From Microcebus murinus (Eukaryota; Chordata; Mammalia; Primates; Cheirogaleidae), in contig NC_134112.1 of the NCBI RefSeq assembly GCF_040939455.1, positions 69,066,001 to 69,130,000 of the forward strand: a stretch of 64,000 nt of DNA, given 5' to 3'. The translations under genes were made by a program, and so were the position numbers. Below are positions 25,301-37,324 of this stretch, one piece after another; positions within the stretch are counted from its first letter, which is position 1, and every line of letters begins with the position of its first letter. The notes under the pieces are model-generated. The model saw nothing but the letters and a program-made list of their open reading frames with translations. It was not told where the DNA came from and did no database searches.

Positions 25301-26190
25301 GCAATGTGTCAGATAGAGGTTTTTGAATGACTTATAAAATAGTAGGCATGCTTAGTTTAACATTATGTGGGAAAAAATATGTCAGTGACACAATGTGTCT
25401 TAAAATGTGAAAGTATTAAGATTATAATGTTTAAACAAAATAAATATGTATTTACTTCTAGTTCAGAACATATATTTCAAAAGGATGTGATTAGAAATGA
25501 AAGAAGATAAACACACATAGAGATGTAGATGCAACAGGAGATAGCAACTAAATAAATTCTCTTTAGTGTTAATGAGGAAAAGTCCTAACAATTGCGAAAT
25601 TATGGATATGCAATATTTTTTCATGTTGTGATGTTTTTTATTCTTGATTGTTTTAAAAGTTACATTAAAGATACTTATAATGTTATTATAAGATATCCTC
25701 TGTTTTAGAAGTTACTTTCTTTCATATCCTTTCCCTTGTTGCTAGTATTTGTATGTATACGTGTGTTTGTGTATATGTGTATTTCAAAAAATAAAATTTA
25801 TACCTATGATAAGAGAGCAAATTTATGATTGCTAAGCAGTAGATTCAGTATTCCTGTCTATAAGTTATACTTGCTTGTATGTCTTCAATAATTTTCATTA
25901 AAAATATTTTGTTGGAGACTTATTTAATTCAAGTCCTTTCTTTTAAAAGGCATTTCAATTTAAAGTTGACTTTTAACCAACCGAATTAAACTGTATCCTA
26001 AATTTATGATTAGCCTTAAGTGCTTAATTCCTTTTTGAAGCTCATTTCCCCCTTCAATTTCATAGTGGTTTCATTGTAATGATGGTAGTGTTGAATTTCA
26101 TGAAATTTTTGCTGGCAAAATTCAACATACATATTGAAAGTTGATGCTAGTGTTTCTCGCCTGGTAAGGTATACATTTATTTTAATCAGT
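25301..26190. other. AT-rich unique sequence
   Basis: No gene or named repeat recognised; a short TG/TA-rich patch lies at 25744-25782. Confidence 0.5.
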
Positions 26191-26405
26191 GGCCGGTTAG
26201 CTCACTTGGCTACCCATATTGTTAATGAAGTAGAGGTCATGGGTTTCATCCCAGTGCAGGCCAGCAAGCTTCTCTTTGTTACGTGGCACAGGAGACGCCC
26301 CTCACCCCAGCCAGCTGGCTGGCAAATGTGTGCAGTTGGTGACAAGGAGAACTGGGTGAGACTGTGTAGATGGATTGGTGCAAATTCATCACCATAGCTA
26401 GGAAA
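26191..26405 (+). mobile_element. tRNA-Ile-derived SINE or tRNA pseudogene with tail
   Basis: The 73 bases 26191-26263 resemble tRNA-Ile(AAT): 5' ggccggttagctcacttggc (acceptor stem, D arm, A-box-like tagctcacttgg), a TTAATGA anticodon-loop-like sequence at 26222-26228, a B-box-like gggtttcatccc at 26241-26252 (expected gggttcgatccc) and a 3' side ending aggcca. The matching acceptor ends are largely retained. About 140 further bases follow that are GC-richer than the surroundings, including 'cccagccagctggctggcaaatgtg' near 26309. A tRNA head plus unrelated body is SINE architecture. I cannot name the family. The open frames on both strands here are fortuitous. Confidence 0.6.
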
Positions 26406-29400
26406 ATAACCCTGAACAAATGCCTTCCTAATGGACAACACATGGTTGTTTATATTCAATTGAATTGTAGATATATAGTTTGTCATTAATCTTACCTCTA
26501 GAAAATCCCACTTTTATTTAATAGATAAAATACTTCCCTCCTTTAGAACTTACTGGTTTAAAATCTTATAACAATATTTGACAATTTTTTACTGTTTTGT
26601 TCTCATATAATCTAATTCTTTTACATTTAAATTTCATAGCATTTTAGAGCATTGTGGATTTGCAGCAGTCTCATTTAGTTTTTGAGAAAGGCGATGGGCA
26701 AAAATCACATGAGCATTGATGATTTTGATGAGAATAAATCAGTCTGTGCTGAATATTAATCGTGAAAAAATGTTAAATCAAGCACATAATCTTTGGCTAG
26801 TGCCATTCAGACATCTCTTCCTCTGCATTTATTAGTATGATTTGGGTAAAAGAGTAAATTTAGTATTGTCTTGATATTTGGAAGTCTGTATGCTTTAACC
26901 AGCACAAATTAAATTAAGCTATTCACTACTTTCAAAAAGGGCGCTTAATAATGTTGAGTAAGCTTTCAAACTCAGTTTACTTCAGCATACGCTAATTACT
27001 CCCATCTAATCATGCTGTATCATGTAATTAATATGAACATAGCTAGGATTCACTTTTAATTTTTTTTCTTTCTGCAGGCTCTCATACAAAACAGCATACA
27101 TATATTTAAAAATTACAACTTAACAAACGAATTTTAACTTTTCCTTTAAAAGCACTATACATTTCATTTGGTCATCTCAGACATCTTTTAAGAGGCAACC
27201 TTAGCATAATTGTATGCATTTTATTTTAAAAATAGTGAGTTTAATTTAATACAGAAGAAACCTATTTTATTCATTCAGCCTAATTAATCAGCATATATCA
27301 AAACCTTAGTTTTAGAACAAGTAGATTATAGAATGTACACAGTGAATTCCTGTTACACTCAAAATGGCTCTTTTGAACCTATTCAGGGTTTTGATTCTAA
27401 TACCAAATGTAAAATATAAATGTTAAAACTGAGTGCCACTATTGGTAAGGAAGTCTGAGAGCCATGGAATATATAATTATCTGGGCTTTTCAGAAATTAA
27501 AGCTCTGCAGTTTTCATTGTATGATTTTTTACATGAAATGACTTCTGTGTTTAGAGAAGATTAATCTCTTTAGATCTCTAAAAGACCATTTTCAGACCAC
27601 TAGAGTCTAACAATAGCCCTTTACTGAGATTTTTTAAGTTGTTTCAATCTAATTTTTACAATAAGCTATAGCACAGTACAATTGATAGCAACCTCAATGT
27701 GGGTTTCTTTTTTTTTAATGTAGTTTCAGAATTTCCCTATAGAAAGTGCTTAGTACTTCTCACAACTGGTTGCCAACAAAACAATTCTATCTTTACTGTC
27801 TATGGTTATTTCACATACCATACAAAAAATAGATATATTTAATTCTTTAGAATTTTTTTGTGGAAACTTAGGAACGTGCTGCTAATCATTTTCCCTGAAA
27901 TTCCTACTTTTATGAGTTTTAGGGTTTTTACAGTCAGTATGAATTTTTCTGTCAGAGTGCAGACCCATTGACAATACAATCATTTAAAAATCTAATTACT
28001 TTCACCTGTTCAAATAAGTGAAATTCATGCTGGAAAACGTGTGCAAACTGCCATGGGAAGTAGTTGAACTCCCGCTCAAGGAAGGCTTTCCAGGCATCTT
28101 TTTTGTCCCTTGAGGTGTTTATGTCCTTTTAGAAGTCTGTACGGATTTGGTCCATAGTCACAGATTTGTGACTAAATGGCTGTGTGATCGAAGCTACTAA
28201 ACAGTAATAAGGCTTGGTAATAGCTGTTTGAGGTTTATTTCAAAAGCTTCATGTCTAATCTCATTAGAATACCTATGGGTACAAATGTTATTTTTCCCTT
28301 GTGTGTTCTAAACATAGAGTAAATGATGGATCATAATTAATGTACTAAAAAGGCACATTTTGTCTTTGTTTTTATTTTTCAATGCATAGTTAGTTCACCT
28401 AAACCTAACAAATATGAATGTTTTCTTTTCCTTTTTTGTTTTCTTACATTGTGTTTTGTTTATGCTTTAACCAAAAAGGCTGCACTTATATATATAGAAA
28501 AAGAAGATGAACATATGTCAGTGAATTTCAATTGCTTTAAACAAATCAAAACAAAGGGAATAATTTGCTAATAGTCTTCCAGCACATTTGAAGCACTGTT
28601 GTTTGTTTGGGGAGGTGAATGAAACATGTGTTATGAAATTTCTCAGCAGCAATAGTTATACATTTTTAGTTGATAGACTTTTAAGCTGTCACATCCTTAT
28701 TTTCTTTTCCTGGCAACAATTATTGCGTCATGAAATGAAGATAATTGTAATTTTGTTTTGTCTTAGATGCCATTTATAAGATATGTTATACATATTATTA
28801 CCTCTCATTCCTATTAGATTATATTTTAGTAAAATTAGAGTTTAGTTGATTCAGGAAATTATACTACTGCCTTTAAAGCATTATTACCATTTTGTTAAGA
28901 TTGGATATTAAGGAATTCAAATGACCAGGTCTGTTATTAGAATAGGGAAACAAATTCCACTTAACTATTTTGATCCCTTTCCTTCTCTTTTAATACGTAG
29001 AGTATATATAATACTTTGTGCACAGGCTAACTTACAATATATGTGTTTTTGTGTGTACTTTATATCATACCTAACAGATATTTTAAGATAATAAGATTTA
29101 AACATGCAGTTCATAAGTTTTAAATTTGTATGCTTTGGAGAGCCAATCAAAGCCCATGAATGGATAAAATAGGCTTTTAGTAATAACGTAGGAAGAGACA
29201 GTGACAGAACTGGAGATGGCAGGCTCCTTCTCAAGGTATTGAATTCAATTGCTTTAAAGCATCTTATGTACTGTCATAATCAAGGATAACACTTCTGACT
29301 GAATTTAGTCCCAGTTTGAGACGTCTTAAGAGCCCAGCTTTTCTGTATATCCTCACCCAGGGATTTTCTACCATGGAGGAATCACTGTTGTGGCCCTTCC

Positions 29401-30392
29401 AATCTGACCCTTTTGCTTCTAAGAGTTTATCAGAATTTGTCAGTATAATTAATAGTAAGTTAGCAAATATTATAGTCTGACTAATAGAACTATGAACTAC
29501 AATCTTAACACTAGTGCTTCACAATACATGCAGTTATATCTCTGAATCATCATAGATCTTTGGATTGTTGGAAGCCATTTCCCCTGAGCTCTAAGTCTAA
29601 AAGTTTCTGTCTACTCCCATCTACTACTCTCTGATGCTCACTGACATGCTAACACTGCTTTGTAACTGACACTCAATTACTCTCAATCAGCATTTCCCAT
29701 CTAAAATCATGGAACATCACCTCTTTCTAGTGAAGACAAGAGTATCTCTGTAAGAAAGGTAACTAAATAAGCCCTATAATTCAATTGCCATTTTTATAAA
29801 TACACACATTATATATGTAATTCTATATATAATTAGCAAAAATTAAAGTTTTTTGGTCTGGCTTTGTACATTGAAAAATATCTGGTTCTCTTAAAAATTA
29901 AGCACTACACAGAAATTAGTGAAATAGACACATTTGTTTGGGCCCAAGGCAAGTACTACTCCAGTTTTCCTAACAGTTAGTAAAACATCTGTCTGATTTT
30001 AAAAGCTGAAAGGCATGCTAATTATTTTCTTTAATTTTTAATTATTATTTTTAGTTGCAATGATACCCTCACTAGTCTGAAGTGACTTATGAAACCTGTT
30101 TTATTTACAGTATAAATTTCTAATTGAACTAAATTATACACATTGGTTAGTACTCTGTGGTATATAGAATTTGAAAACAAAATTGGGCATTTCATACAGA
30201 ACACTGAGAACACTAACTAGTGACACTATTTTAAAATCTTCTGACTGCTATATATGACTTTACTTTTAAAACTAAATGGAACAAATGTCTCAGTACTTAA
30301 AATTTATTACCTGAAAGAGAGCTCCATTTTGATACTATAGTTCATCTTAGGTACTTTTTAATCACTGTGAAAAATGGCTCTATAACCATTTA
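26406..30392. other. Long repeat-poor AT-rich stretch, no gene seen
   Basis: Four kilobases in which I recognise no transposon, gene or RNA. The part 26640-28240 has many TAAT/ATTA homeodomain-type motifs (for example 'cgctaattactcccatctaatcatgctg' around 26991-27018, 'gtaattaatatg' near 27025 and 'cctaattaatcagc' near 27279) and little low-complexity sequence. That could fit a conserved regulatory region, but TAAT words are expected often in AT-rich DNA. Confidence 0.4.
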
Positions 30393-30397
30393 ACAGT

Positions 30398-30837
30398 TGA
30401 TGTGATTTGAATGTTTGACCCCTCCATATCTTCTGTTGAAATTTGATCCTCAGTGTTGAATGTGGGAGGTGTTTGGGTCTTGGGGGCAGATCTCTCATGA
30501 ATGGCTTGGTGCCCTCTCTCAGGTAACCAGTGAGTCCTCACTTATTAGCTCACAGGAGAGCTGGTTATTTAAAGGAGGCTGGCATCGCCTCCTCCCCCTC
30601 TTTTTGCTCCTTCGCTCACCATGTGACACACCTGCTTCTCCTTTACCTTCTTCCTTTCTTGGAAGCTCCTGAAGCCCTCACCAGAAGCAGATGCTGGTGC
30701 AATGCTTCTTGTACAGTCTGCAGAACAATGAGCAGAATAAATCTTTCTTTCTTTTTTTTTTTTTTTAAACCTCTTTTCTTCATAAATTACCTACCTTCAG
30801 GTATTTTCTTTATAACAGCAGGAAATGAACTAACACA
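30398..30837 (+). mobile_element. ERVL-MaLR solitary LTR (MST/THE1/MLT1 group)
   Basis: Begins 'tgatgtgatttgaatgtttgacccctccatatcttctgttgaaatttgatc' and ends 'cataaattacctaccttcaggtattttctttataacagcaggaaatgaactaacaca', the standard MaLR start and end. It has 'gaggtgtttgggtcttgggggcagatctctcatgaatggctt', 'gctcaccatgtgacac', and an AATAAA at 30736-30741. Five-base flanks acagt (30393-30397) and gcagt (30838-30842) are compatible with an LTR target duplication with one change. No internal genes. A T-run at 30752-30765 interrupts the region after the polyadenylation signal. Confidence 0.85.
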
Positions 30838-30842
30838 GCAGT

Positions 30843-31185
30843 TATTATGTAAAAGCCTCCAGTTTGGGGGTGCCAGGCTGATCATAGAGCCTCAACCTTG
30901 GGTGTTACCCTGAAGAAGAGTGGTAGAACAGTGGGTATAAAATCCCTCTACCATTCTTTAACAAAATCTTTAGTCTCTATGGGGGCTCATAAAGAAAACT
31001 GAGCAGTGTGGCCAGAGGTGAAACCTTCTGGCTAGTGAACATTCCGGGCACACACACAGTTTCAGCAGTGATGATGAATACTGCCAACTGCTGCCGTCTG
31101 GGTAGCATTGTTCCAAAATAAATTCTGTGCCAGTAAAACAGAACTCTGTGATAAAGCGGCTGACTAAACCACCTTGACCAACATT
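30843..31185. other. Unique sequence between two LTRs
   Basis: No gene or repeat recognised. Slightly higher GC than average, no open frame of note. Confidence 0.45.
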
Positions 31186-31674
31186 TCAGTTAGCTATTGC
31201 TGTGTAACAAACCATCCAGAAATTTAGTATCTTAAAACAAAAATAGCCATTTATTTTATTTATAAATATATAATTTTGGCAGAAGTTGGCTGGAAAGCTT
31301 GTCTGCTCTGCATGGCTTCAGCTGAGGCTGCTAGACTGAAGCTGGAGGATCAAAGCACCTAAGATAGCTCAGTCACATGGCTGGCAAATTGGTTCTGGCT
31401 GCTGGCTGTAAACTGAGCCAGGGTACTCAACCGAGTGTCTTGATTCCTCTTAACGTGGGTTGTTTGGGCTTCCTCACAACATGGCAATAAGTGTTCAAAG
31501 GGTTCTTGGGAAAAAACTGCAAAGCTCTGATCTAGCCACAGAAGTCCAAGAACATCACTTCTATCACATTCTATTTATCTAGGAAGTCTGTAAAGAGGAG
31601 GAGAACTAGACTCCATCTCACAATGGGAGGTAGGCGTAGCCAAGAAATTGTGGCTGTCTTTGATCTACAACAGC
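31186..31674 (-). mobile_element. Solitary LTR-like element (MLT1/ERVL-like), copy 1
   Basis: Read on the minus strand it starts tgttgtagatcaaagacagc and ends '...aataaatggctatttttgttttaagatactaaatttctggatggtttgttacacagcaatagctaactg'. An AATAAA signal followed by 'ttgttttaag.cactaaatttt...gtttgttac.cagcaatagctaact' is the typical 3' part of MaLR/ERVL LTRs. On the plus strand 'cagttagctattgctgtgtaacaaaccatcc' marks the left end and 'ctccatctcacaatgggagg' lies near the right. Family name uncertain. A second copy lies at about 37985-38480. Confidence 0.6.
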
Positions 31675-33689
31675 AAATAGGGCGAATTTTGGCATTGGTG
31701 GTCCTTGTCATTCATATGCCAAAAGTCCTGCATAATCCGCTTGAGCAGGCTTCCTAATTATAAATGCTGAATCCATATCTTCCACTGTCTGTACCTTCTT
31801 CTTTGCCTCTTCCTGCTCAGAGTAAGCTGTTTTTGCTTGGACACTTCCAGAAAAAGACCCTAAGTTTCTAATAAATGGCTTGACACTTCATATTATATTT
31901 ATCTTCTTAAAGACTGTCATGACAGCCAAAAGTAACCAATGAACAATTTTCATTGCTATTTTAATATATCAAAAAATTATCGGAGTAGAGGTTTTTTTCA
32001 TATAATTTTGATATGTGTAAATTTGGCATCCCTTTGTTTAAATCCCTAATCAGATGATTTCCAACACATTGTACAACACATTAAATTTTATCATATTGAT
32101 TATATATTCATTTTATTACACTGCTGAGTCCCTTCTATATGATATCATTCATTAGATGTCTTTATGTTTGTCAAAAAATCATATTCAAGGAATTATATTT
32201 CCCTGTTCTTTTCTATTATAAACTCAAAAATCTATGCTAATGGAAAACATTTTGCTAGATGTTATAAATATGTCATTCATAAAACTACATTATGAAAGTA
32301 AAGAAAAAGTATTTAATGTTCTGATTAAAGCCAATTATACTAAATCTATTAATGATATTGAATTGTACTTGTTCAAAGTTTAAAATATTAGGAAAAATGT
32401 CACTTTTTATGTGATTCCTGCTTTGGGCTTTAGAAATTTATTATGTTCCATGTCAGTCTCAGATGTTTTTATTTTTTTTCTTTTAACTTTTCTTTATTAC
32501 CTTGTACTCTTTCTAGTATGTGAATTTACTGACCCTTCAGATGTCTTCTCATTAGATGTACTTGTATGGCTTGTATGGTTCATTAAAGTGTCCTTAGACA
32601 GATAGAGATCACAGAGAACACCAAGGTATGCAATGTCCAATCCCTCTCTGAAGCAAAGGAGTCGTGCCCCAATGGCTTTAGGGGCATTCACTTGTCATGC
32701 AGTTGGCTTTTGGCCAACAGAGATGAACAAATTAGTAGAGTGTACCTGTGTTGGCTCTGTTCCTAGCCTCGTTTATGTAATTGATGTCTGGTGGCCTCAT
32801 TATGAATCATTAGCATTTCAACTTGATGTCTGAGCCTGGCAAAGTGCTGCTTGTTGTTAGGCATTAGCAAGTTACCATAACATATAAAGCAAGAGAACCT
32901 GGACATTCTAACTAGATCGATATCAAAATCAAGATGGTAATACTTGAAGCTTGAATTAAGTAACTCTTAGAGCTCCTTATGTTTGAAATGATTAATAACA
33001 AGTTTGGATTTGTGTTAGACTACTTTTTGATAATACAAAAGATATTTTTGTCAATAACAATATACTCTGACAATGTAGTTCTTTTAAATATTTTTAAGTT
33101 TTTTCACATTTGTTAATTTTATTTTCATTGCTTTAATGTTTAATTAATATACATATTTGTATATACCTGTGACCAATAGTAATTTTGTTTTAAATACACC
33201 AGGTTTTTAAGCCAAAGAAATAACATATTTGGAGATAGTTTTGATTTTAATGAGTGAAAGATTTACTGTGAATTCACTATTCTCACAATAACAGAAGAAC
33301 CCTAGGTTGCTTTAGAGCCAAACTGAAGTATAACTATTTCCCTAATCTAGAGTTGTTCCTATAAAGTGTCCGTTAGATTACTATTAATAGTTATGATACA
33401 AAACAAAAGAGTGTTAAATAGGCATATGCCTTATCACTTAGTACTTCTGATTCAAGGTAGATGATACAGATAGAGGATGCCATTGTAAGATTTACTACAA
33501 TAGACACAGAATAAAATTAAATAAAAATTCTCTTAAGTAAAAGAAATATATATACCGAGAATCTATATTTTATGTAAAGGATGTATGTTTTTAGAAATGA
33601 AAAAACCCTGCTTTTAGGTTCTATTTGTTATTACCTACATCTTGTCACTTAATTTCTTAGTCAAAGCCTTTCTATTAATGAAATGAAAA
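31675..33689. other. AT-rich unique sequence
   Basis: No gene recognised. Two overlapping, opposed open frames at 32411-32833 have no recognisable product and lie in otherwise unremarkable sequence. Confidence 0.45.
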
Positions 33690-33805
33690 AAAAATGTGAT
33701 TAGTGCCTTTTTTTCTCCCCTCAGAGTATTTTGTCATTATAATTTTCTAACCCCAGTGCCCCACAGTGTCTGGTATATAGTAAATGTTAAATAAATGTTT
33801 GACTA
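33690..33805 (+). mobile_element. L2 LINE 3' end fragment
   Basis: 'cagagtattttgtcatt...ctaaccccagtgccccacagtgtctggtatatagtaaatgttaaataaatgtttgactag' matches the last L2 block '...ccccagcgcctagcacagtgcctggcacatagtaggtgctcaataaatgtttgttg'. Confidence 0.7.
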
Positions 33806-34127
33806 GCAAAAAAAGAAATGAACATCATACTTACCTTTTTTATCTAAAGTATTTCTATTTTTATTTGATTACCAAAGTGAGAATGTTTTCATTGTGGAAC
33901 ATTAGACAATACTGTAAAAAGAAATAAAGAAAATAGAAATCAGTAGTCATACTCACTGTTAACATATTATTGTATCTACAGATATGTTTTCTATGAATCC
34001 ATATATGTATTTTTTTAAATTAACATATGGTGGTACTTTAATAATTGATAACTCGTTTTTGTCACCTAATCACAAACATTTTCTGAATTCATTAAATATT
34101 CTATATCTCATTTTATTTTTAGTATCC
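33806..34127. other. AT-rich sequence, possibly very old LINE
   Basis: Around 33890-34010 there is a pattern ('aaatcagtagtcatactcactgttaacatattattgtatctacagatatgttttctatgaatc') that resembles a common decayed mammalian repeat, but I cannot name it. Confidence 0.35.
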
Positions 34128-34370
34128 AATAACTACCATTTATTGAGTCCTAGGTGGGTACCAAAATGAATTCTCTACTAAGTTCTACAAATATTTTACC
34201 TCATTTATTATCTGAGGCAGGCATCATCTCTGTCTTATCAATATGGAAATTGAGTGTCAGACTGTTACTTATGGTAAAACAAGTACTAAAAGGAAAAAGA
34301 AAAAAAAAGATTAGAGTCACAGCTGTTTGGCTCCAAAGTACATGCCTTTAACCACCATATTGTATCATCA
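34128..34370 (-). mobile_element. MIR SINE
   Basis: Reversed MIR: 'taccatttattgagtcctaggtgggtacc', 'ttttacctcatttattatctgaggcaggcatcatctctgtc', 'atggaaattgagtgtcag', and at the far end 'cagctgtttggctccaaagtacatgcctttaaccaccatattgta'. Nearly the full element is present, with an A-rich insertion at 34289-34309. Confidence 0.8.
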
Positions 34371-34444
34371 TTCAATACTAATATAAATGTATTTATCTAG
34401 TATCTCATTGTTCTTTTAGGTTATCTATTCTTTTACTATCACAG

Positions 34445-34680
34445 ACTACACTGAGGCTTGTCTGAGTGCAGGAGAGGAGAGAAGAAAAAGGAATGGACTA
34501 CAAAGGGAGAGGGGAAACTTTAAAAAATGATAGATACACATTATCTTAATTGTGTTGATGGTTTCAGAAGTATATATAATACAATATCAAAACTTACCAA
34601 ATTGTTAACTTTATGTGTAGTTTATTATGTATCAATTATACCTAGATGAAGCTATAAAAAATGTTTTACAAGAAAACTAC
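34445..34680 (+). mobile_element. L1 LINE 3' UTR fragment (L1M-type)
   Basis: 'acattatcttaattgtgttgatggtttcagaagtatatat...caaaacttaccaaattgttaactttatgtgtagtttattatgtatcaattatacctagatgaagct' is the classic end of older L1 3' UTRs ('tgtggtgatggtttcacgggtgtatac...tcaattatacctcaataaagct'). No ORF2 sequence. Confidence 0.75.
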
Positions 34681-34889
34681 ATTGATATGTTATTATATGT
34701 AAATAATTAACCATATCCAAAATTATTTCCTTGGTGCAATTTCTGAAGACATTTTTAAAGGTCAGAAAATACTACTCATATTTTTATGTACTTTTATATG
34801 TATATGCATATGCCCCTGAAAGTTTGTATGAATGCATACTTCTTTCATTTATATATGAATGTATTTGTTTTAAAAGAATATAATTATAA

Positions 34890-35080
34890 TGAAATATTAG
34901 ACATTTAGATTCTACTGTGTGCCTTTACATCTTCACATCACCAATTTAGATGAACAAGTACTTAAATAGGTTAGACAGTGTGGTGGTGGTAATATAGCTA
35001 GTAAATAGTAGATGAAAATATGATTCTCAGGAAACCCAACTACAACAATGTAATATCTGTTCTATTCTCCACTCTATGGA
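34890..35080 (-). mobile_element. MIR SINE remnant
   Basis: Reversed MIR: 'gattctactgtgtgcctttacatcttcacatcacc', then 'aaataggttagacagt', 'aatatagctagtaaatagtagatgaaaatatgattctcaggaaaccc', following MIR order. Diverged. Confidence 0.6.
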
Positions 35081-35354
35081 CACACTAGATATTCACTAAA
35101 TCCTTATATTTTCTAGACAACTGTTTGAAAAGCCTTAGCCTGAAAATGAAGGTAATTCTCAAAAGAACACATAATGGGAAGTTTCTTCCAGGAATAAGGT
35201 AACCATATAAATTGTCATCCAATCTTGTATGCTTACAAATGTAAAAAGGGGTTCTGTTAATAATTAGTCTGGGACATGTGGAAACAGAACATCTGGGAAA
35301 ACGGGGGAAAGAAAAAGGGGGAGAAGGACATGCATTTTAAAATAAATAATATTT
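35081..35354. other. Unique spacer
   Basis: Nothing recognised between two MIR copies apart from a purine-rich stretch at 35299-35328. Confidence 0.4.
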
Positions 35355-35565
35355 ACCAAGCACTAAGTACTCATGTGGGTTTTCTCACTTTACTCCTCCC
35401 AACTGCCCTTGAGATATTTGTAGATCAGTTTTCCCAAAAGAATACAGATGCTCTGAGAAGTTAAGTGCTTAGGCAGCTTCTCACAAAATTAGTGACTGAT
35501 GATCCAGGGATTTACAGCCAATTTTGTCCAATTCCAGAGCTCATAATGATTCCACTATTAGCTTT
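35355..35565 (-). mobile_element. MIR SINE
   Basis: Reversed MIR order: 'accaagcactaagtactcatgtgggttttctcactttactcctcccaactgcccttgagatattt', 'gatgctctgagaagttaagtgctta', 'tgatccagggatttacagcc', 'ccagagctcataatgattccactat'. Confidence 0.75.
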
Positions 35566-36221
35566 TTTTCTGATATGTAAATAAAACAAGGTTAATCTGT
35601 TCTCAAAAAGCAAATAATTGTCATACATTGTAAAGGAAGGGACTAGAAATCTAGATAGCTCAACATGTTTATGAAGATTTTGAACACCTTTTATAGACTC
35701 TTTCTCTTAAGTCTCTGTTATAAGTTTATTTTATATTTTAGTTGGCATTTAAGAATTTATCTGTAAATGTAAATTTATGTGTAATCATTCAGGCATGGAA
35801 TAATAGAATCAAACAATTTTTAAGTTGCAAAAAATCCTGAGCTACAAAACAGTATGTAATCTAGTGATCTTCAAACAGAGCCTGTGGACAAATGCTGACC
35901 ATGATAACTATGTCAAAGAGGACTTTGACCAAAAAAACAAAAACAAAAAAAAGCTCCAAAGAGAATGCTCTTTCCGCCATTGACTCCCTTACTTCAAAAA
36001 ATATAAAGTTGGCAACACAGCCTTGTTCCCACTTCTTTTCTTATTCTACTTTTTATTTGAAAGAAATTTACAAGTTGTTGAATTCAAAAGTCTGGTATAG
36101 GACAATAAGAATCAACCTTCTTTTCCTGTAGAAGAAAAAAGTGGGCCATCCACATTTTAGCTTTGTCAAAATACCTCAAATAAGAATAAAAGCTGTGTTA
36201 TAGTTTGCATGTCTGTTATAT
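35566..36221. other. AT-rich unique sequence
   Basis: No gene recognised; a CAAAA-type slippage run at 35931-35952 only. Confidence 0.45.
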
Positions 36222-36400
36222 AAGGCACTGGGGCTATGTGCTTTTCATACTTTGCTTATTTATGCTTTATAACATTTTTGTAAGATAGGCAGTGTTTCAT
36301 TCATTGCATTTGAGAAAACTGAAGTTTGGAGAAGTTTAAGTAGCTTTCCTAAGAGAGCATGGATTGTAAGTGGCAGAGCCTACAGTTCAAATTCAAAACT
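36222..36400 (-). mobile_element. MIR SINE
   Basis: Reversed MIR: 'aaggcactggggctatgtgcttttcatac', 'ttgtaagataggcagtgttt', 'gagaaaactgaagtttggagaagtttaagtagctttcctaagagagcatggattgtaagtggcagagcc'. Good collinearity with the consensus. Confidence 0.85.
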
Positions 36401-36954
36401 TCAGAGGCATGCTTTTTTTCCCCTGTTGCTTCATAGAAGTTATGTTCTCCCTTCATCCATTGATCTTTCCATTTTCCATAGTTTCTTCATTTCATTTACA
36501 TTTCCTTGTACACACTTTAGGTTTAGGCAACCTTATACCAGTGATATATCTGTCTTTTAATTTGACATTTCACAATCCTCAACAGAATCATTAGTATATC
36601 CAGAAAATGTAAATATATGTGTATATAGTCCTTTTGTATGCCAGGCAAATTTTGATTATAGCAAATACTATTAAAATATTATTTTCATAAAAATGTATAA
36701 AACATAGATGGTTTATTATTCAAGCTTCATATGTCACACAAAGTTCTGATAAAAGTGGTGAGACTGTCTTTTGGAGTTTGTTGTAATATTATTTAATTTG
36801 TTGACCTGCCTTAAGTTTCAATAAAATAAAATTTCATTAATTTTTCCTCAAGTGTTCAAAATAATAATGTGAATAAATTACCATTTTCTAGGTATTCATT
36901 GCTTACATTCCTTAAATGAATTATAAAAACACCTTAATATTTGTTGGATGTTCA
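36401..36954. other. AT-rich unique sequence
   Basis: No gene or named repeat recognised. Confidence 0.45.
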
Positions 36955-37095
36955 CAGTATACAAAATGGTCAACTAGAAGCTAAGGACCCAAAATCTGTG
37001 ATAAGGTTTGTGCTTTGAGGAAGCTTATAATTGAATAGGAAGGAAAAAGACATACATGGAGCTTCTATCCAGTGGAATTACGGAATTAAGGAATT
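36955..37095 (-). mobile_element. L2 LINE fragment, part of split copy
   Basis: 'gttcacagtatacaaaatggtcaactagaagctaaggacccaaaatctgtgataaggtttgtgctttgaggaagcttataattgaataggaaggaaaaagaca' follows the reversed L2 3' end ('ctgggg.tacaa...ccctg.cctcaaggagcttacagtctagt.ggggagacagac'). Interrupted on its right by sense-oriented L2 sequence. Confidence 0.6.
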
Positions 37096-37099
37096 CCAG

Positions 37100-37300
37100 T
37101 GGCCTTCTCTTTTGGGACTCATTATTTCCTACTTTGACTTATAATCATTTGTGCACTGTTGTTTATCCCCCCCTACCGTACTGTAACTTCTTGGTTGAAG
37201 GGATCTTGACTTATCCTTATTTGTAATTCCCTCTAGCACCTGAGGCAATACAGCGCACAGTGAGTGGCCCATAAATAGCTTTTGAATGAATAATATATAA
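37100..37300 (+). mobile_element. L2 LINE 3' end, opposite orientation
   Basis: Sense L2 tail: 'actgtaacttcttggttgaagggatcttgacttatcc', 'ctctagcacctgaggcaatacagcgcacagtgagtggcccataaatagcttttgaatgaataa'. It sits between two reversed L2 blocks. Confidence 0.7.
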
Positions 37301-37324
37301 AACACTAACAATACAAGACTCTAT

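Noticed and set aside
26191..26263. Functional tRNA-Ile gene
   Set aside because: The B-box is altered (gggtttcatccc), the anticodon stem does not pair properly and no clean T-run terminator follows; better as a derived SINE or pseudogene.
26134..26486. Opposed open frames of 87 and 94 residues
   Set aside because: They overlap the tRNA-Ile-derived element on both strands; GC-richer SINE sequence simply lacks stops.
30460..30913. Two overlapping open frames of 70 and 127 residues
   Set aside because: Both lie mainly inside a solitary MaLR LTR and run through its T-rich tract; no resemblance to a protein family.
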